NCBI RefSeq assembly: GCF_900099905.1
Contig: NZ_FNEE01000004.1
Span: 186,001-250,000 of the forward strand
DNA: 64,000 nucleotides
Source of the DNA: Mesorhizobium muleiense
GTDB taxonomy: Bacteria; Pseudomonadota; Alphaproteobacteria; Rhizobiales; Rhizobiaceae
Reading direction: 5' to 3'
The position numbers were made by a program, and so were the translations under genes. Below, one piece after another: positions 1 to 10,739 of this stretch. Below the pieces are notes generated by a model. It did not search any database and was not told where the DNA came from. It worked only from the letters and a program-made list of their open reading frames with translations. Within the stretch, counting starts at the first letter, position 1, and every line of letters begins with the position of its first letter.

Positions 1-1672
1 CGCCCAGGATGTCGCCCAGCGAAGCGCCGGAGTCGGTCGAGCCGTACTGGGCGACCGCTTCCTTCTCTTCGGCGATTTCCAGCGCCTTGATCGAGACCTG
101 CAGCTTGCGGGTCTTCTTGTCGAAGGCGATGACGCGGGCATCAACCTTCTGGCCGACCGTGAAGCGCTCGGGGCGCTGCTCGTCGCGGTCACGGCTGAGG
201 TCGGAGCGCTTGATGAAGGTCTCGATGCCGCTGTCGACCAGCCGCACTTCCAGGCCGCCATCCTTGACGCCGGTGACCTCGCAGGTGACGACCGCGTTCT
301 TGCGCAGTTCGCCTGAAGTCGCCGCCTCGCCGGCCGTATCCTTGGCCAGCTGCTTGATGCCGAGCGAGATGCGCTCCTTGTCGATGTCGACGTCGAGCAC
401 CTGCGCCTTGACGATGTCGCCGCGATTGTACTCCTCGATCACCTGCTCGCCCGGACGGGTCCAGTCGAGGTCGGAAAGATGGACCATGCCGTCGACATCG
501 CCTTCGAGGCCAATGAACAGGCCGAACTCGGTCTTGTTCTTGACCTCGCCCTCGACCTGGCTGCCGACCGGATGGCTGCTGGCGAAAGCCTGCCACGGGT
601 TCTCGAGCGTCTGCTTGAGGCCGAGCGAGATGCGGCGCTTGGCCGGATCGACCTCGAGCACCACCACGTCGACTTCCTGCGTCGTCGACAGGATCTTGCC
701 GGGATGTACATTCTTCTTCGTCCACGACATTTCCGAAACGTGGATGAGACCCTCGATGCCCGGCTCCAGCTCGACGAACGCGCCGTAGTCGGTGATGTTG
801 GTGACGGTGCCCTTGATCTTCTTGCCGATCGGGAATTTCGTCCCGATCTCGGACCACGGATCGCTCTCGAGCTGCTTCATGCCGAGCGAGATGCGGTGGG
901 TTTCCTGGTTGATGCGGATGATCTGCACCTTGACCGTCTGGCCGATGTTGAGGATTTCGGTCGGATGGTTGACGCGGCGCCATGCCATATCGGTGACATG
1001 CAACAGGCCGTCGATGCCGCCGAGGTCGACGAACGCACCATAGTCGGTGATGTTCTTGACGACGCCTTCGACCACCTGGCCCTCTTCGAGGTTCTGCACG
1101 ATTTCCGAACGCTGTTCGGCGCGGCTCTCCTCGAGCACGGTGCGGCGCGACACCACGATGTTGCCGCGGCGGCGATCCATCTTGAGGATTTCGAAAGGCT
1201 GCGGATTGTGCATCAGCGGCGAGACGTCGCGGATCGGACGGATGTCGACCTGGCTGCGCGGCAGGAAGGCCACGGCGCCGTCGAGATCGACGGTGAAGCC
1301 GCCCTTGACCTGGTTGAAGATGACGCCTTCGACGCGCTCGCCCTTGGTGAACTTCTCTTCGAGACGGACCCAGCTCTCTTCGCGGCGGGCCTTCTCACGC
1401 GAAAGCATCGCTTCGCCAAGCGCGTTCTCGATGCGCTCGACATAGACCTCGACCGTGTCGCCGACCTTAAGCGTCGAATCCTTGCCCTTGACGCCGAATT
1501 CCTTCAGCGGCACGCGACCTTCGACCTTGAGGCCGACGTCGATGATTGCCATGTCCTTTTCGATCGCAGTGATCGTGCCCTTGACGACTTGGCCTTCGCC
1601 GGAATGGCCGGCGGAAAAAGATTCTTCGAGCAGGCTCGCGAAATCATCGCGAGTGGGATTTGCAACTGACAT
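1..1672 (-). CDS. rpsA: 30S ribosomal protein S1 (3' end cut by window edge)
   Basis: Ribosomal protein S1 binds mRNA at the 30S platform and helps start translation. The minus-strand frame stays open for 557 codons from the ATG at 1672 to the window edge. It contains successive S1/OB-fold repeats with the typical phrases [37 protein letters not shown] and [18 protein letters not shown]. The family is about 560-570 residues long, so only a few C-terminal residues are missing. An AGGAGA ribosome binding site lies just before the start. It is downstream of and co-oriented with cmk, the usual cmk-rpsA arrangement. Confidence 0.97.
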   Translation of the reverse strand, partial: MSVANPTRDDFASLLEESFSAGHSGEGQVVKGTITAIEKDMAIIDVGLKVEGRVPLKEFGVKGKDSTLKVGDTVEVYVERIENALGEAMLSREKARREESWVRLEEKFTKGERVEGVIFNQVKGGFTVDLDGAVAFLPRSQVDIRPIRDVSPLMHNPQPFEILKMDRRRGNIVVSRRTVLEESRAEQRSEIVQNLEEGQVVEGVVKNITDYGAFVDLGGIDGLLHVTDMAWRRVNHPTEILNIGQTVKVQIIRINQETHRISLGMKQLESDPWSEIGTKFPIGKKIKGTVTNITDYGAFVELEPGIEGLIHVSEMSWTKKNVHPGKILSTTQEVDVVVLEVDPAKRRISLGLKQTLENPWQAFASSHPVGSQVEGEVKNKTEFGLFIGLEGDVDGMVHLSDLDWTRPGEQVIEEYNRGDIVKAQVLDVDIDKERISLGIKQLAKDTAGEAATSGELRKNAVVTCEVTGVKDGGLEVRLVDSGIETFIKRSDLSRDRDEQRPERFTVGQKVDARVIAFDKKTRKLQVSIKALEIAEEKEAVAQYGSTDSGASLGDILG

Positions 1673-1756
1673 AGTTTCTCCTGGAATGCCCCGCATCTCA
1701 AGCGGGGCGGGCGCCGTGGGTTAGCGTTGCGTTGGCCTGCCGGCGTTCCGGGCCTC

Positions 1757-1783
1757 AAAAAAGCCCTTGGCCGCCTAAGCGGC
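1757..1783 (-). terminator. possible terminator/attenuator between cmk and rpsA
   Basis: On the minus strand a GCCGC/GCGGC stem (1770-1774 with 1779-1783, 4-nt loop) is followed seven bases later by six T residues. The spacer between stem and T-run is longer than in a classic intrinsic terminator, so this may be weak or only partial between cmk and rpsA. Confidence 0.35.
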
Positions 1784-1876
1784 AATTCCGGCGCATGAAG
1801 AATGCTGGCAGGCTGGTTCGTGCCCGATATGGGTATCTTTTCGCCGCCGGCAATCGGCAACGGCAGGAAACCCGGC

Positions 1877-2542
1877 TCAGGCTTTGTTTCTCTTGGCCAG
1901 AACGTCGTCGATGATCGCCTTGGCCGCCAGGAACGCGGCTTCTATAGCCATTTCCGACGTGTCGAGCAAGTGCGCGTCGGCGGCCGGCTTCAGCGGCGAG
2001 TCGGCGCGACCCATGTCGCGCTCGTCGCGGCGCAGGATATCGGCGAGGATATCGTCGAAATCGGCGGTGCCGCCGATGCTCTCGATCTCGGCCAGCCTGC
2101 GTTGTGCCCGCACCTCGGCGCTCGCCGTCACATAGAGTTTTATGTCGGCGTCGGGACAGACCACGGTGCCGATGTCGCGGCCGTCGAGCACGGCGCCCGG
2201 CGGCGCCTTGGCGAATTCGCGCTGCTTTTCGACCAGTATGCGCCGCACCGAAGGGATGACAGCCACTTTCGAAGCCGCTTCGCCGACCGCATGCGCCGTC
2301 AGCACCGACCGGTCGAGCTTGGCCAGGTCGACCTGCCGGGCAGCGGTCTCGGCGGCCGAGACATTGTCGAGCGGCAGGCCGAGCCGAAGCAGCGCATGCG
2401 CCACCGCGCGATAGGTGAGGCCGGTGTCGAGCAGGTTCAGCCGGTAATGGTCGGCCAATCGGCGGGCAACGGTGCCTTTGCCCGCGCCTGCTGGGCCGTC
2501 GATGGCGATGGTGAAGCCAGCTTTATCAGTGATTGAGCTCAT
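1877..2542 (-). CDS. cmk: cytidylate kinase
   Basis: Phosphorylates CMP and dCMP with ATP in the cytoplasm for nucleotide recycling. The 221-residue product has the N-terminal P-loop [19 protein letters not shown] (about residues 11-29), the family phrase [15 protein letters not shown] and the [13 protein letters not shown] segment. Length is normal for the family. It lies between the small membrane gene (57 bp gap) and rpsA, all on the minus strand, consistent with an aroA-orf-cmk-rpsA unit. Confidence 0.97.
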   Translation of the reverse strand: MSSITDKAGFTIAIDGPAGAGKGTVARRLADHYRLNLLDTGLTYRAVAHALLRLGLPLDNVSAAETAARQVDLAKLDRSVLTAHAVGEAASKVAVIPSVRRILVEKQREFAKAPPGAVLDGRDIGTVVCPDADIKLYVTASAEVRAQRRLAEIESIGGTADFDDILADILRRDERDMGRADSPLKPAADAHLLDTSEMAIEAAFLAAKAIIDDVLAKRNKA

Positions 2543-2598
2543 ACGTGCCGCTTCAAACGGAGGAAGGTCATTAAATCAAGAACCAATCGGGTTCAACG

Positions 2599-2958
2599 TC
2601 AAAGTCCGGAAGACCGCCGTCCGGTCCAATATCCGGCCAAGAATCCAACGGGAATTCCTATCAGAAGCGGTACGGAAATGGGAAACGTGGCGATCGCGAC
2701 GAATGTGATCCCGGCAGCCAGCTTAAAAACGAAGTTCGAAACATATGGCATGAGAGCGCCGCTAACGTCTGGAAAAAAATGCGCCGTCGTCGCCAGCAAG
2801 ATGAAGAGGACGATCCAAAACGGGAAAAAAAGAAAGCCGATCAGGCTAATCGCACCTGGCTTCCTGTCGGAATATCCCAGATCGAAACTTGACTGCGCCG
2901 CCACGCGCCCGACCAATGCCGTCAAAACCAAACCGCCGACGAGCAACGTCCAAAACAT
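2599..2958 (-). CDS. small conserved membrane protein
   Basis: A 119-residue protein of unknown function. An N-terminal hydrophobic segment (MFWTLLVGGLVLTALVG) is followed by a polar stretch (about 20-37) and three further hydrophobic segments: LIGFLFFPFWIVLFILLA, FVFKLAAGITFVAIATF and PLLIGIPVGFLAGYW. The start at 2958 has AAGG about eight bases upstream and lies 10 bp after the aroA stop, so it is probably translated from the aroA message. Base composition is lower in GC than its neighbours. I do not recognise a family. Confidence 0.75.
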   Translation of the reverse strand: MFWTLLVGGLVLTALVGRVAAQSSFDLGYSDRKPGAISLIGFLFFPFWIVLFILLATTAHFFPDVSGALMPYVSNFVFKLAAGITFVAIATFPISVPLLIGIPVGFLAGYWTGRRSSGL

Positions 2959-2967
2959 TCGCAGACC

Positions 2968-4431
<1,464 letters not shown>

Positions 4432-4522
4432 TCAACGCGGGGATTTGTGACCTTGGCTTTAGGCTTTGACAGCGCCGTAAACTGTGGTTATGGGGACCAA
4501 ACTTTCATCGACGAGGCTTGCT

Positions 4523-4909
4523 GTGGCAAAACCCGAACTTGGCACCAAACGTATCGACCCCGAGACGGGTCAAAAATTCTATGATCTGAACAAGGATCCG
4601 ATCGTCTCGCCCTATACCGGCAAGAGCTATCCCCGCTCTTATTTCGAGGAAGGCAAGATTGCCGCCCTTGAGGAGGAAGAGGAAGTTGCCGAGAAGGAAG
4701 TCGACGCCGAGGAGGAAGAGGGCGTCGAGGTCGTCTCGCTCGAAGAGGCGGACGAGGATGCGAAGCCCGACGATCTTCCCGATCTCGGCGATGACGAGGA
4801 CGATGTGGACCTCGGCGACGACGACGATACCTTCCTCGCCGACGAAGAGGAAGAGGACGACGATGTCGCCGACATGATCGGCGTCGGCGACGACGACGAC
4901 GAAGTCTGA
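4523..4909 (+). CDS. TIGR02300 (FYDLN acid domain) protein
   Basis: A conserved alphaproteobacterial protein of unknown function, transcribed divergently from aroA. I chose the GTG at 4523, with GAGG seven bases upstream, because the family usually begins AKPELGTKR; this gives 128 residues. The N-terminal part has the diagnostic KFYDLNKDPIVSPYTG phrase and YPRSYFEE. The remaining two thirds are an extremely acidic Asp/Glu-rich tail, which is normal for the family. An upstream ATG at 4484 is in frame but poorly supported. Confidence 0.9.
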   Translation: MAKPELGTKRIDPETGQKFYDLNKDPIVSPYTGKSYPRSYFEEGKIAALEEEEEVAEKEVDAEEEEGVEVVSLEEADEDAKPDDLPDLGDDEDDVDLGDDDDTFLADEEEEDDDVADMIGVGDDDDEV

Positions 4910-4974
4910 TCCGGCCTCTCCTACAGTACCCACCGACTTTCGCGGGGTGTTAATAAAAAGCGGCTCTTAAAGGC

Positions 4975-5003
4975 TTGATATTGACGGAAGGCGGGGTTAG
5001 AAG
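4975..5003 (+). promoter_or_regulatory. putative promoter of tRNA-Ala
   Basis: TTGATA (4975-4980), a 17-base spacer, then TAGAAG (4998-5003), ending about 75 bases before the tRNA. The -10 match is poor. A shifted -35 starting TTGACG at 4981 is the alternative. Confidence 0.35.
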
Positions 5004-5078
5004 CCGCCTGCACTAACGGCGCGGTCTCAACCCGCGCCGATCTCTTCGCCGGCAACGGCGCCGGTTGACTGCCGGAGT

Positions 5079-5154
<76 letters not shown>

Positions 5155-5435
5155 AAATTTCTATAATGATTTCAGTTGATTAGCAATCTCCCCCTCGGGG
5201 GCCTGTTGCCCTGAAATCGTTCGGGGCACCGCCGCGGCACCCCGAGGCGCTTTTTGGGGGTCGCAAAATTTGCCTAGTCTCCGTTTTCCGCCAGATTTGC
5301 CGAAAGGCGAGGGGATGGGAAATGTTCGGACTTTTTAGCGCAGGCCTAGGTCCCTCGAAGTTAGATTGGCTTGAGGCACGATACGCTTGCATGTTCCGTA
5401 TGCCGACGAGCGCAGGCCGTTGTGTCGCCGTAGCG

Positions 5436-5741
5436 TCAACCGGCTGAAGCCCGGCGGTGCTTCCTCAGCCGAGTGATTGCCGACCTGGCGACCGTAATCA
5501 CGCCGCCGCAGTCAATCCGCACGGTGAGTTTGTCTGCTCCGCGATCGATGCGGGTGACGTCCCCAACAAGAACTACTCGGTCGCCGGCCCGGGCTTTGGG
5601 TGGCGGCTCTAGCGTGTAAGGATGGTCATAGGATGGAATGCTCACTCTGGCTCGGCCGCTAGGGAGAATGGAGATGACGGTACCTGCTAGCGCAACCTCA
5701 TCGCCGACCTCAAATTCGCCAGGCATGTTAAGGTGCAGCAT
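5436..5741 (-). CDS. hypothetical protein, probable small beta-barrel
   Basis: A 101-residue protein with a strong GGAGGAAG ribosome binding site seven bases before the ATG at 5741. The sequence alternates short hydrophobic strands with glycines and charged residues (FEVGDEVALAGTVISI, ARAGDRVVLVGDVTRID). This suggests two OB/SH3-like repeats, but I cannot name a family. It ends in a basic tail (RLRKHRRASAG). It stands alone downstream of the tRNA in the accessory stretch. Confidence 0.6.
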   Translation of the reverse strand: MLHLNMPGEFEVGDEVALAGTVISILPSGRARVSIPSYDHPYTLEPPPKARAGDRVVLVGDVTRIDRGADKLTVRIDCGGVITVARSAITRLRKHRRASAG

Positions 5742-6199
5742 GGTCTTCCTCCCGATGCTTTCCTATTTGATGCTTTGCTAAATTAATGCCCGGCCACCGC
5801 GTTGGTTGCCGTGCAATCCGCTTCGTACGGTTCCGCACATTTCCAAGCTGGATCGCGATGGCGACGGGACCACTTTGAGGTGCCTAGAGCGCCGTAAGCC
5901 GCACCAGAGAGGCATCGCCTATCAGCTGGCCGAAATTTTCTATGGGCGCCCTACAGGGAACACTCAAAAGGTTCAAAAGGGTCTGGGCCGCAGGCTGCTC
6001 GCTGTTTCCCTGCTGTTTATCAGCGGCAGTGGATTAACCGGGAACCCGTTATTTAAAATGGGCTAAGCCATTGGTAATGGCCTCGATTACCACGTTATAG
6101 CAACGGGCCGTTCTGATAGCGGTGCAGTGGCGAAATTTTGAATAAGCCCCTATGGGGAACATTCAGGTAAACGGTTACAAGCTCCTTGGCGCCCGAACG
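5742..6199. other. intergenic stretch without a supported gene
   Basis: No frame here has a convincing start and ribosome binding site. Two diverged direct copies of one element are visible near 5930-5976 and 6131-6180: each has GAAATTTT, then a CCCTA-N-GGG core, then GGAACA-TTC-like and GGTT-CAA-like segments. They may be remnants of a small intergenic repeat. Confidence 0.4.
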
Positions 6200-6224
6200 A
6201 AAAAGCCCGCCGCACCTTTCGGCG
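6200..6224 (-). terminator. intrinsic terminator of the channel-like gene
   Basis: Read on the minus strand, CGCCG (6220-6224) pairs with CGGCG (6208-6212) across a 7-nt loop. GGC and then a T-run (6200-6204) follow. It lies about 40 bases after the stop codon of the channel-like gene. Confidence 0.6.
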
Positions 6225-6265
6225 CGAACAGCTATGACGAAGGAACACGACCTCTGAAACGCGCG

Positions 6266-6712
6266 TCAGTCTTGCTCCCGCTTCCACAGATCCGAAGTCG
6301 ATGCGTATGCGAACGATGCTGACCAAGCGATCAGGACGAGTCCGTTGAGACCCTCCAAGGCAGCAACGATTCGCATCGGCCCAGTGGCATAGACTTCGCC
6401 AAAGCCGATCGTCGTGTAACAGGTAACCGAGAAATAGAAGAAATCCGCTGCGCTTCCGGAAAACAAGCCTGCGAGACCTCCAAGGTCTGGATGGTGGTTC
6501 ATCCAGGCGTAGGCGAGCGCGAAAAGACAGATCCCCACCACGTGAGCAATGATTGCTGCGACGACCAAGAGCAGCAGATCAACCCGCATCGGAAGTGAAA
6601 AACGACGCCTCATCGTTCCGGCGATATTTAGCACTTCATAGTGCATCAGAACCGTTACCAGTGCGAGACCTACAGATATGGCGAACGCGATGAGCAATTG
6701 CGGTACCTTCAA
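6266..6712 (-). CDS. ion channel family protein (K+ channel pore-like)
   Basis: A 148-residue inner-membrane protein. The first helix is PQLLIAFAISVGLALVTVLMHY, the second VDLLLLVVAAIIAHVVGICLFALAYAW. A pore loop carries CYTTIGFGEVY, close to the TVGYGD-type potassium selectivity filter but with FGE in place of YGD. A last helix (IVAALEGLNGLVLIAWSASFAYA) follows. This is the two-helix-plus-pore layout of Ion_trans_2 proteins with one extra N-terminal helix and no sensor domain. The filter change makes strict K+ selectivity uncertain. A terminator follows on the same strand. Confidence 0.8.
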   Translation of the reverse strand: MKVPQLLIAFAISVGLALVTVLMHYEVLNIAGTMRRRFSLPMRVDLLLLVVAAIIAHVVGICLFALAYAWMNHHPDLGGLAGLFSGSAADFFYFSVTCYTTIGFGEVYATGPMRIVAALEGLNGLVLIAWSASFAYASTSDLWKREQD

Positions 6713-6924
6713 GTAGGACTCAGATCCTCAACCGCTTATCACCGCGCGAGCGGTTCGAACAGCGTCGACCTGACGCGACGCGATGCGATGCCGAACACGC
6801 GAATGGTGAGGACGAACGCGAGCACCCGGTGGTGCCATCTCCCCGGGTCCTTGGCAAAATCGTCGGAACCGAACCGCTCCCAATGGCTTTCGTAATCAGG
6901 GGCAGCATCAAAGAGGAGACTGTT

Positions 6925-7026
6925 ATGGATCGGCAAGAAAATAGCGTTTTGGAGGCGGGCTGGCTTTTGGCGGTCCCGCTTTCTATCGGATTTGCCGTTT
7001 TGATTGCAGGCTTAGTGCTGGGCTAG
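6925..7026 (+). CDS. 33-residue single-pass membrane microprotein
   Basis: ATG at 6925 is preceded by GAGGAG at a good distance. The product begins MDRQENSVLEAGW and ends in one hydrophobic helix (LLAVPLSIGFAVLIAGLVLG). It is too short for family recognition. The strong ribosome binding site and clean membrane helix support translation. It is divergent from the channel-like gene. Confidence 0.55.
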   Translation: MDRQENSVLEAGWLLAVPLSIGFAVLIAGLVLG

Positions 7027-7288
7027 TGTGCTATGGGAACCGGAGCTCGATCACTCGCCCCTCGGCCTTCCATGATTGCCGGGCGTCAACGGAACCAAAA
7101 TCGCGCAATAGCTGCGGGACAGGAGCAAGGCGGACGCCACCGTCGCGCTTTTCGCCAGCCGGCCGCTCGGGCTTCTGCCTCGCTGCAAAACCAGCGCTCC
7201 CCCTTGCCGGTCGAGGTTACGGTTCGGTCATGACGGGGCGAGGGAGAAATGCCGCTAGGTGTCAATCCTAATTGGAGGTTCACACAAA

Positions 7289-7317
7289 GAAAAACCCGCC
7301 ACCGTGAGGCAGCGGGC
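7289..7317 (-). terminator. intrinsic terminator of the 7339-7815 gene
   Basis: On the minus strand a CCCGC/GCGGG stem (7312-7316 with 7295-7299) is followed at once by a T-run complementary to 7290-7294. It is about 25 bases beyond the stop codon at 7339. Confidence 0.65.
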
Positions 7318-7338
7318 TATGACAGTTTTTTGTCCGGT

Positions 7339-7815
7339 TCAGTGATGGTCGCTCCGCCCACGTTTTCTACGAGGTTGCTTCGTGATCGGATGCGCTGCAA
7401 GAAACGCCTCGTCCGCCGCAATGAGCTTGGCGACTTCGTCCTTGCCGATCGGCAGATATCGGTCCTTTGCGGCTTCTCGCTTCCATTGGACGGCCATTAG
7501 ATCGGGCGCTGGAACTCGGATTTGATCGGCCACAGCCTGCCGGCTCCTGTCGACGCTGATCATCCGTTTGTCAGAATAGGCGCTAGATTTGTCCTCGTCC
7601 TCCAGGACGTACATCGCGTGAATGCTTTTCTCTTGCCAGTAAGCCGTTTCCGCTGTTGCCAGGCTGGTGACAGCATCAGCCTTGCGCCAAGGAAGTCGGC
7701 GCGCCTGACGCATGAGCTGATTGTGGTGCGTGTCGATGAGGACGGCATCGGGCAGCGGATCAAGGCACTGCCGCACGAATGCAGCCAGCGCCTTTGTCTT
7801 GACGCCGGCGCTCAT
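7339..7815 (-). CDS. hypothetical protein
   Basis: A 158-residue soluble protein. The start at 7815 (MSAGVKTKALAAFVRQCL) is preferred over the longer open frame because AGGGGA precedes it and the upstream residues look non-native. It is rich in charged residues and ends with a basic tail (KQPRRKRGRSDHH). I see no signal peptide and no family I can name. A terminator follows, so it is probably monocistronic. It overlaps nothing on the other strand once the lipoprotein start is set at 7963. Confidence 0.6.
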   Translation of the reverse strand: MSAGVKTKALAAFVRQCLDPLPDAVLIDTHHNQLMRQARRLPWRKADAVTSLATAETAYWQEKSIHAMYVLEDEDKSSAYSDKRMISVDRSRQAVADQIRVPAPDLMAVQWKREAAKDRYLPIGKDEVAKLIAADEAFLAAHPITKQPRRKRGRSDHH

Positions 7816-7962
7816 GCTGATGCGTCCCCTGCGGAAGCCAGCTGGAGAACCGACGCCGCCAGCTGCGCTGCCCAAAGTTCGGCTTCGAAGGGATATTTGC
7901 GCGCCGCGCCGGCCCTTGCGGGGCCGAAGCTTTTGAAGTTCAGTGCATGCGCAGGGGGCAGC

Positions 7963-8295
7963 ATGCGCAAATACCATATTTTCGCGGCGGCAGGGGCCGC
8001 GACCATCCTTTTAAGCGGCTGCTCCGGTTCGGGCCTAGGTATGCCTGGCTCACCTGCTTGGTTTGCCACCACACCGCAGGCGGAACAGGCAACCTATTTC
8101 CGCAACCGATGCGTTTCCTACGGCTTCGAGCCAGGGACCCCGGCCATGGCCCAATGCATCCAAAACGAGTCCATTTCGTCTCGCGGCAGGGCATCTGCCA
8201 AGGCGAATGCGGCATTTGCCGACATGCAAAACAGTCAGCCGAAAACGACGACTTGCAACCGCTTTGGCAACACCGTGAACTGCACGACGTTTTGA
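7963..8295 (+). CDS. small lipoprotein, hypothetical
   Basis: A 110-residue product with a lipoprotein signal: a basic start (MRKYHIF), a hydrophobic core (AAAGAATILL) and the lipobox LSGC, so the mature protein begins at Cys19. It should be anchored in the envelope. The mature part has the segment ATYFRNRCVSYGFEPGTPAMAQCIQNE and a second cysteine pair near the C terminus (TTTCNRFGNTVNCTTF). This resembles small periplasmic proteins common in rhizobia. AGGGGGC precedes the ATG, and a GC-rich hairpin follows the stop. Confidence 0.75.
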   Translation: MRKYHIFAAAGAATILLSGCSGSGLGMPGSPAWFATTPQAEQATYFRNRCVSYGFEPGTPAMAQCIQNESISSRGRASAKANAAFADMQNSQPKTTTCNRFGNTVNCTTF

Positions 8296-8304
8296 GCCGA
8301 CACC

Positions 8305-8331
8305 GAGAGGCGGAATGAGCGCCCGCCTCTC
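8305..8331 (+). terminator. hairpin after the lipoprotein gene
   Basis: GAGAGGCG (8305-8312) and CGCCTCTC (8324-8331) form a perfect 8-bp stem with an 11-nt loop ten bases after the stop codon. There is no clear T-run, so termination strength is uncertain. Confidence 0.5.
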
Positions 8332-8444
8332 TCATTGCGAACGCTCGACGGCGAATGTTTGCGCGTCATCACCCTCCGGCCTAGAGAATGGTGGCGGCGC
8401 CGGCGTGAGGCTGAGGATTGACGCGCCGCCGTGCCCCCGCCCGA

Positions 8445-8696
8445 TCAGGACGCTTCCTGCACTTCCTCGACTTGTGGCGTCACGGGTGCAGAATTAATGA
8501 CGTAGGTGTTCGAGGTTAGGTCGCTAGTAGATCGGATGATGATGCCGTCGTCTCTTAATCGGGCAAACGTCGCCCGTGCGATCCGCATTGGCTTGCCTTT
8601 GGAATCTGCGGCGGTGACTTTGTTCGACCAGGGAACGTGAGTGATGGTGTCAACGCGCTTGAGAAAGCGCTTTTCCTTCTCAGTCAACTCGATCAC
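8445..8696 (-). CDS. hypothetical protein
   Basis: An 83-residue protein if it starts at the GTG at 8696, which has GGAGG five to nine bases upstream. An ATG six codons earlier (8714) is in frame but would place the ribosome binding site inside the gene. The sequence IELTEKEKRFLKRVDTITHVPW and RIARATFARLRDDGIIIRS suggests a small winged-helix-like fold, but this is a guess. Unknown function in the accessory stretch. Confidence 0.55.
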   Translation of the reverse strand: MIELTEKEKRFLKRVDTITHVPWSNKVTAADSKGKPMRIARATFARLRDDGIIIRSTSDLTSNTYVINSAPVTPQVEEVQEAS

Positions 8697-8854
8697 GCCG
8701 TTCCTCCATATCATCGCAGCGTTTGGCTGGCCGGTAACGCCGATGATGCGACTCCGTTCCCAGACAGGCGCATGGTTGCTGCCTATGTCGAGAAAACCTT
8801 GAGGCTAAGGGCTACCTGCCGAAAGGCGCAGCAGAATAGCTATGCTCGTCACCG

Positions 8855-9148
8855 TCAGCCGGGAGGAGTGTAGAGCGGCTCTCTGCATCGATGAACTAAG
8901 CACTGGCCATCGAGCGTCGGCACAAACCCTACCGCTGGGATTTCCGACCAGTCGCACGCATTGCTGTATCGGCGGACGTAGAGGGCATAGGTGTTCGGGC
9001 CGGTGGTCAGCACCGCCGAGCCATGGCTCTGGATTAGCGCCTGCGTCTGTTGGCAGGTCATGGCGCGGGCGTCCGGCCTGGCCTGGGCGAGGGTTGTGAA
9101 GGCAAGCATGACCGCTGCCGAGGTCAACGCAATCCGGCGAATGGACAT
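8855..9148 (-). CDS. small secreted protein, hypothetical
   Basis: A 97-residue protein. The start at 9148 (MSIRRIALTSAAVMLAFTTLAQA) has GGGAG seven bases upstream and gives a clear Sec signal peptide with an AQA cleavage site. The mature part has MTCQQTQALIQSHGSAVLTTGPNTYALYVRR and later CDW and CLVHRCREP cysteines, a pattern of small periplasmic proteins frequent in rhizobia. The function is unknown. Confidence 0.7.
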   Translation of the reverse strand: MSIRRIALTSAAVMLAFTTLAQARPDARAMTCQQTQALIQSHGSAVLTTGPNTYALYVRRYSNACDWSEIPAVGFVPTLDGQCLVHRCREPLYTPPG

Positions 9149-9399
9149 GACGAGACTCCCATGATGAGCCATTTGGTTGACAAACTCGCATGTCGCAGGG
9201 CAGCTGTGCAATGGCGGCCTTACCCTCCCGCACCGCGCTCAACATTGCCTGGGGCGGCCATGACGGCTACTGTGTCGCCAGAACCGGGTTCATCCGGGGA
9301 ATGTCGGTCTCCATAAGTTTCTGAACGGGCCTCGCTTTCGGTCGGCGGCCAGGCACCAGCATGACATCCGTGCTAAGTGCCCCCAATTCGGAGGGAAAG

Positions 9400-9510
9400 A
9401 TGCGACTATTTTTGGTGTTGATTTTGATGGCGCTGAGCGGCTGCGTATCCAATGTTTCCCCGGATAGTGATGGTATACCACGCCGCGCGTCCTTTGCTGG
9501 AAACCATTAG
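9400..9510 (+). CDS. 36-residue lipoprotein
   Basis: ATG at 9400 follows GGAGGGA at close to ideal spacing. The product starts MRLFLVLILMALSGC, a complete lipoprotein signal with lipobox LSGC, and continues for only about 22 residues (VSNVSPDSDGIPRRASFAGNH). It resembles short entericidin-like or other very small envelope lipoproteins in size, but I cannot assign it. Confidence 0.6.
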   Translation: MRLFLVLILMALSGCVSNVSPDSDGIPRRASFAGNH

Positions 9511-9607
9511 TCCGCTTAATTTGGCTGATTGCCAACGCCTATTTTGCCGGTGCCTCAGCACTTGACGAGGAAAGCGAGGCAAGCGGCAGCGCATAGAACG
9601 CGGAAAG

Positions 9608-10540
9608 CTAGCTTTCATCCCAGAAGTCCTGAAGCGAAGCGTGGCGAAGGTCGTCCTCGCCCCTGAGGTGCTTCACGCGGGCTTTGATGCCCGGCTTGAC
9701 CCACTGCGTTGCCGGTCGCTTTGGCATGTCCTTGGGCGGTGACCCGGCATGCTCCTGGACCCTTTTCCAAAGTCGTTCCCGCATCTCGCGATTGACGCTC
9801 ACGAACGCGCTGCCGACATATTTGCGGGTGGCTGGGTCAGCCATCAGAGCAAACGCGGGCTTGCCCCTCTCGCGTTCGACGCCGAGTAGTTCAAACTCGC
9901 TTTCTGTGAAGGATTTTGTCTTCAGCCAATTGGTGGTCGGGCCGCTGCGATATTTGCTGTCCCGACGCTTCGATACCATCCCTTCCAGGCCAGCCGCGTC
10001 GATCAAGATGATAGATCGCATTAGCCTCGCCCGGCATGGTCTCACTGAACTGGATGCGGCTGTCAGACCCTATGAGCCGGCTAGGATTTCCCGCCGATCC
10101 TCAAGTACCATGTCGCGCAGATCGTGGCCGTTGAGATGCAGGAGATCGAACGCAACGAAATAGAGGTCGTGCTGGCGTCTGGTGATGGCCTTGCGCAGCG
10201 CGGCAAAGTCCGACAGGCCCAGCCTCATTCAAGACGACGACTTCGCCCTCGATGATGGCATTCTCGACGTCCAGCGTTCGCGCCGCCGCAGCTAGATCGC
10301 GGTACTTCGATGTCCAGTCTAGGCCGCGGCGGGTGAAGATCCGCACACGGCCGGCGTCGATGATGATTTGGGAGCGGTAGCCGTCGAATTTGGCTTCATG
10401 CATCCAGTCGTCGCCTTGGGGCGGCTTGGCGACCAAGGTAGGCATCATCGGAGGAATGAACTCTAGCCGGCCAGCACCGGCAGTCACTCGTTTACGCACA
10501 GGTTCGAGTCTAGGCTCATCCGATTTGATGGCTAGGGGAA
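9608..10540 (-). pseudogene. broken ATP-dependent DNA ligase (LigD-type ligase domain)
   Basis: Pieces of one ligase lie in more than one minus-strand frame. The first piece (about 10540-10230) has EFIPPMMPTLV and the nucleotidyl-transfer motif HEAKFDGYRSQ, whose lysine would be adenylated, followed by FTRRGLDWT and IEGEVVVLNE. The frame then shifts to a segment reading DLYFVAFDLLHLNGHDLR and hits a stop near 10078. QFSETMPGEANAIYHL comes in another frame. The last piece (about 10020-9608) has DAAGLEGMVSKR, TNWLKTKSF and the OB-fold end. At least three lesions are needed to explain this, so it is inactive. Intact relatives act in non-homologous end joining. Confidence 0.85.
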
Positions 10541-10739
10541 CGGACCATGACCATTTTACTAAATTAGCAACGATGCATGAAGCGGCATACAATTTCGCCC
10601 AAGCCGGCGACCGCCCCCCGACCTGCCAGCCGGCCAGGCCCGGCGGCCGTTGCGCCCCCAAGTAGGGCTGCCGGGCTGCCCCATCAAACGCACTGTAGCG
10701 ACCAACGTGCGACGAGATAGAACAAATAACGCAAATGGA

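Noticed and set aside
479..1669. 396-residue plus-strand open frame
   Set aside because: It is the antisense shadow of rpsA, which is clearly coding on the minus strand.
5806..6066. 86-residue plus-strand open frame in the gap after the tRNA
   Set aside because: No ribosome binding site, no protein-like pattern, and it runs through a diverged intergenic repeat.
6739..6936. 65-residue minus-strand open frame overlapping the 33-residue microprotein
   Set aside because: It needs a TTG start without a ribosome binding site and lies antisense to the better supported microprotein.
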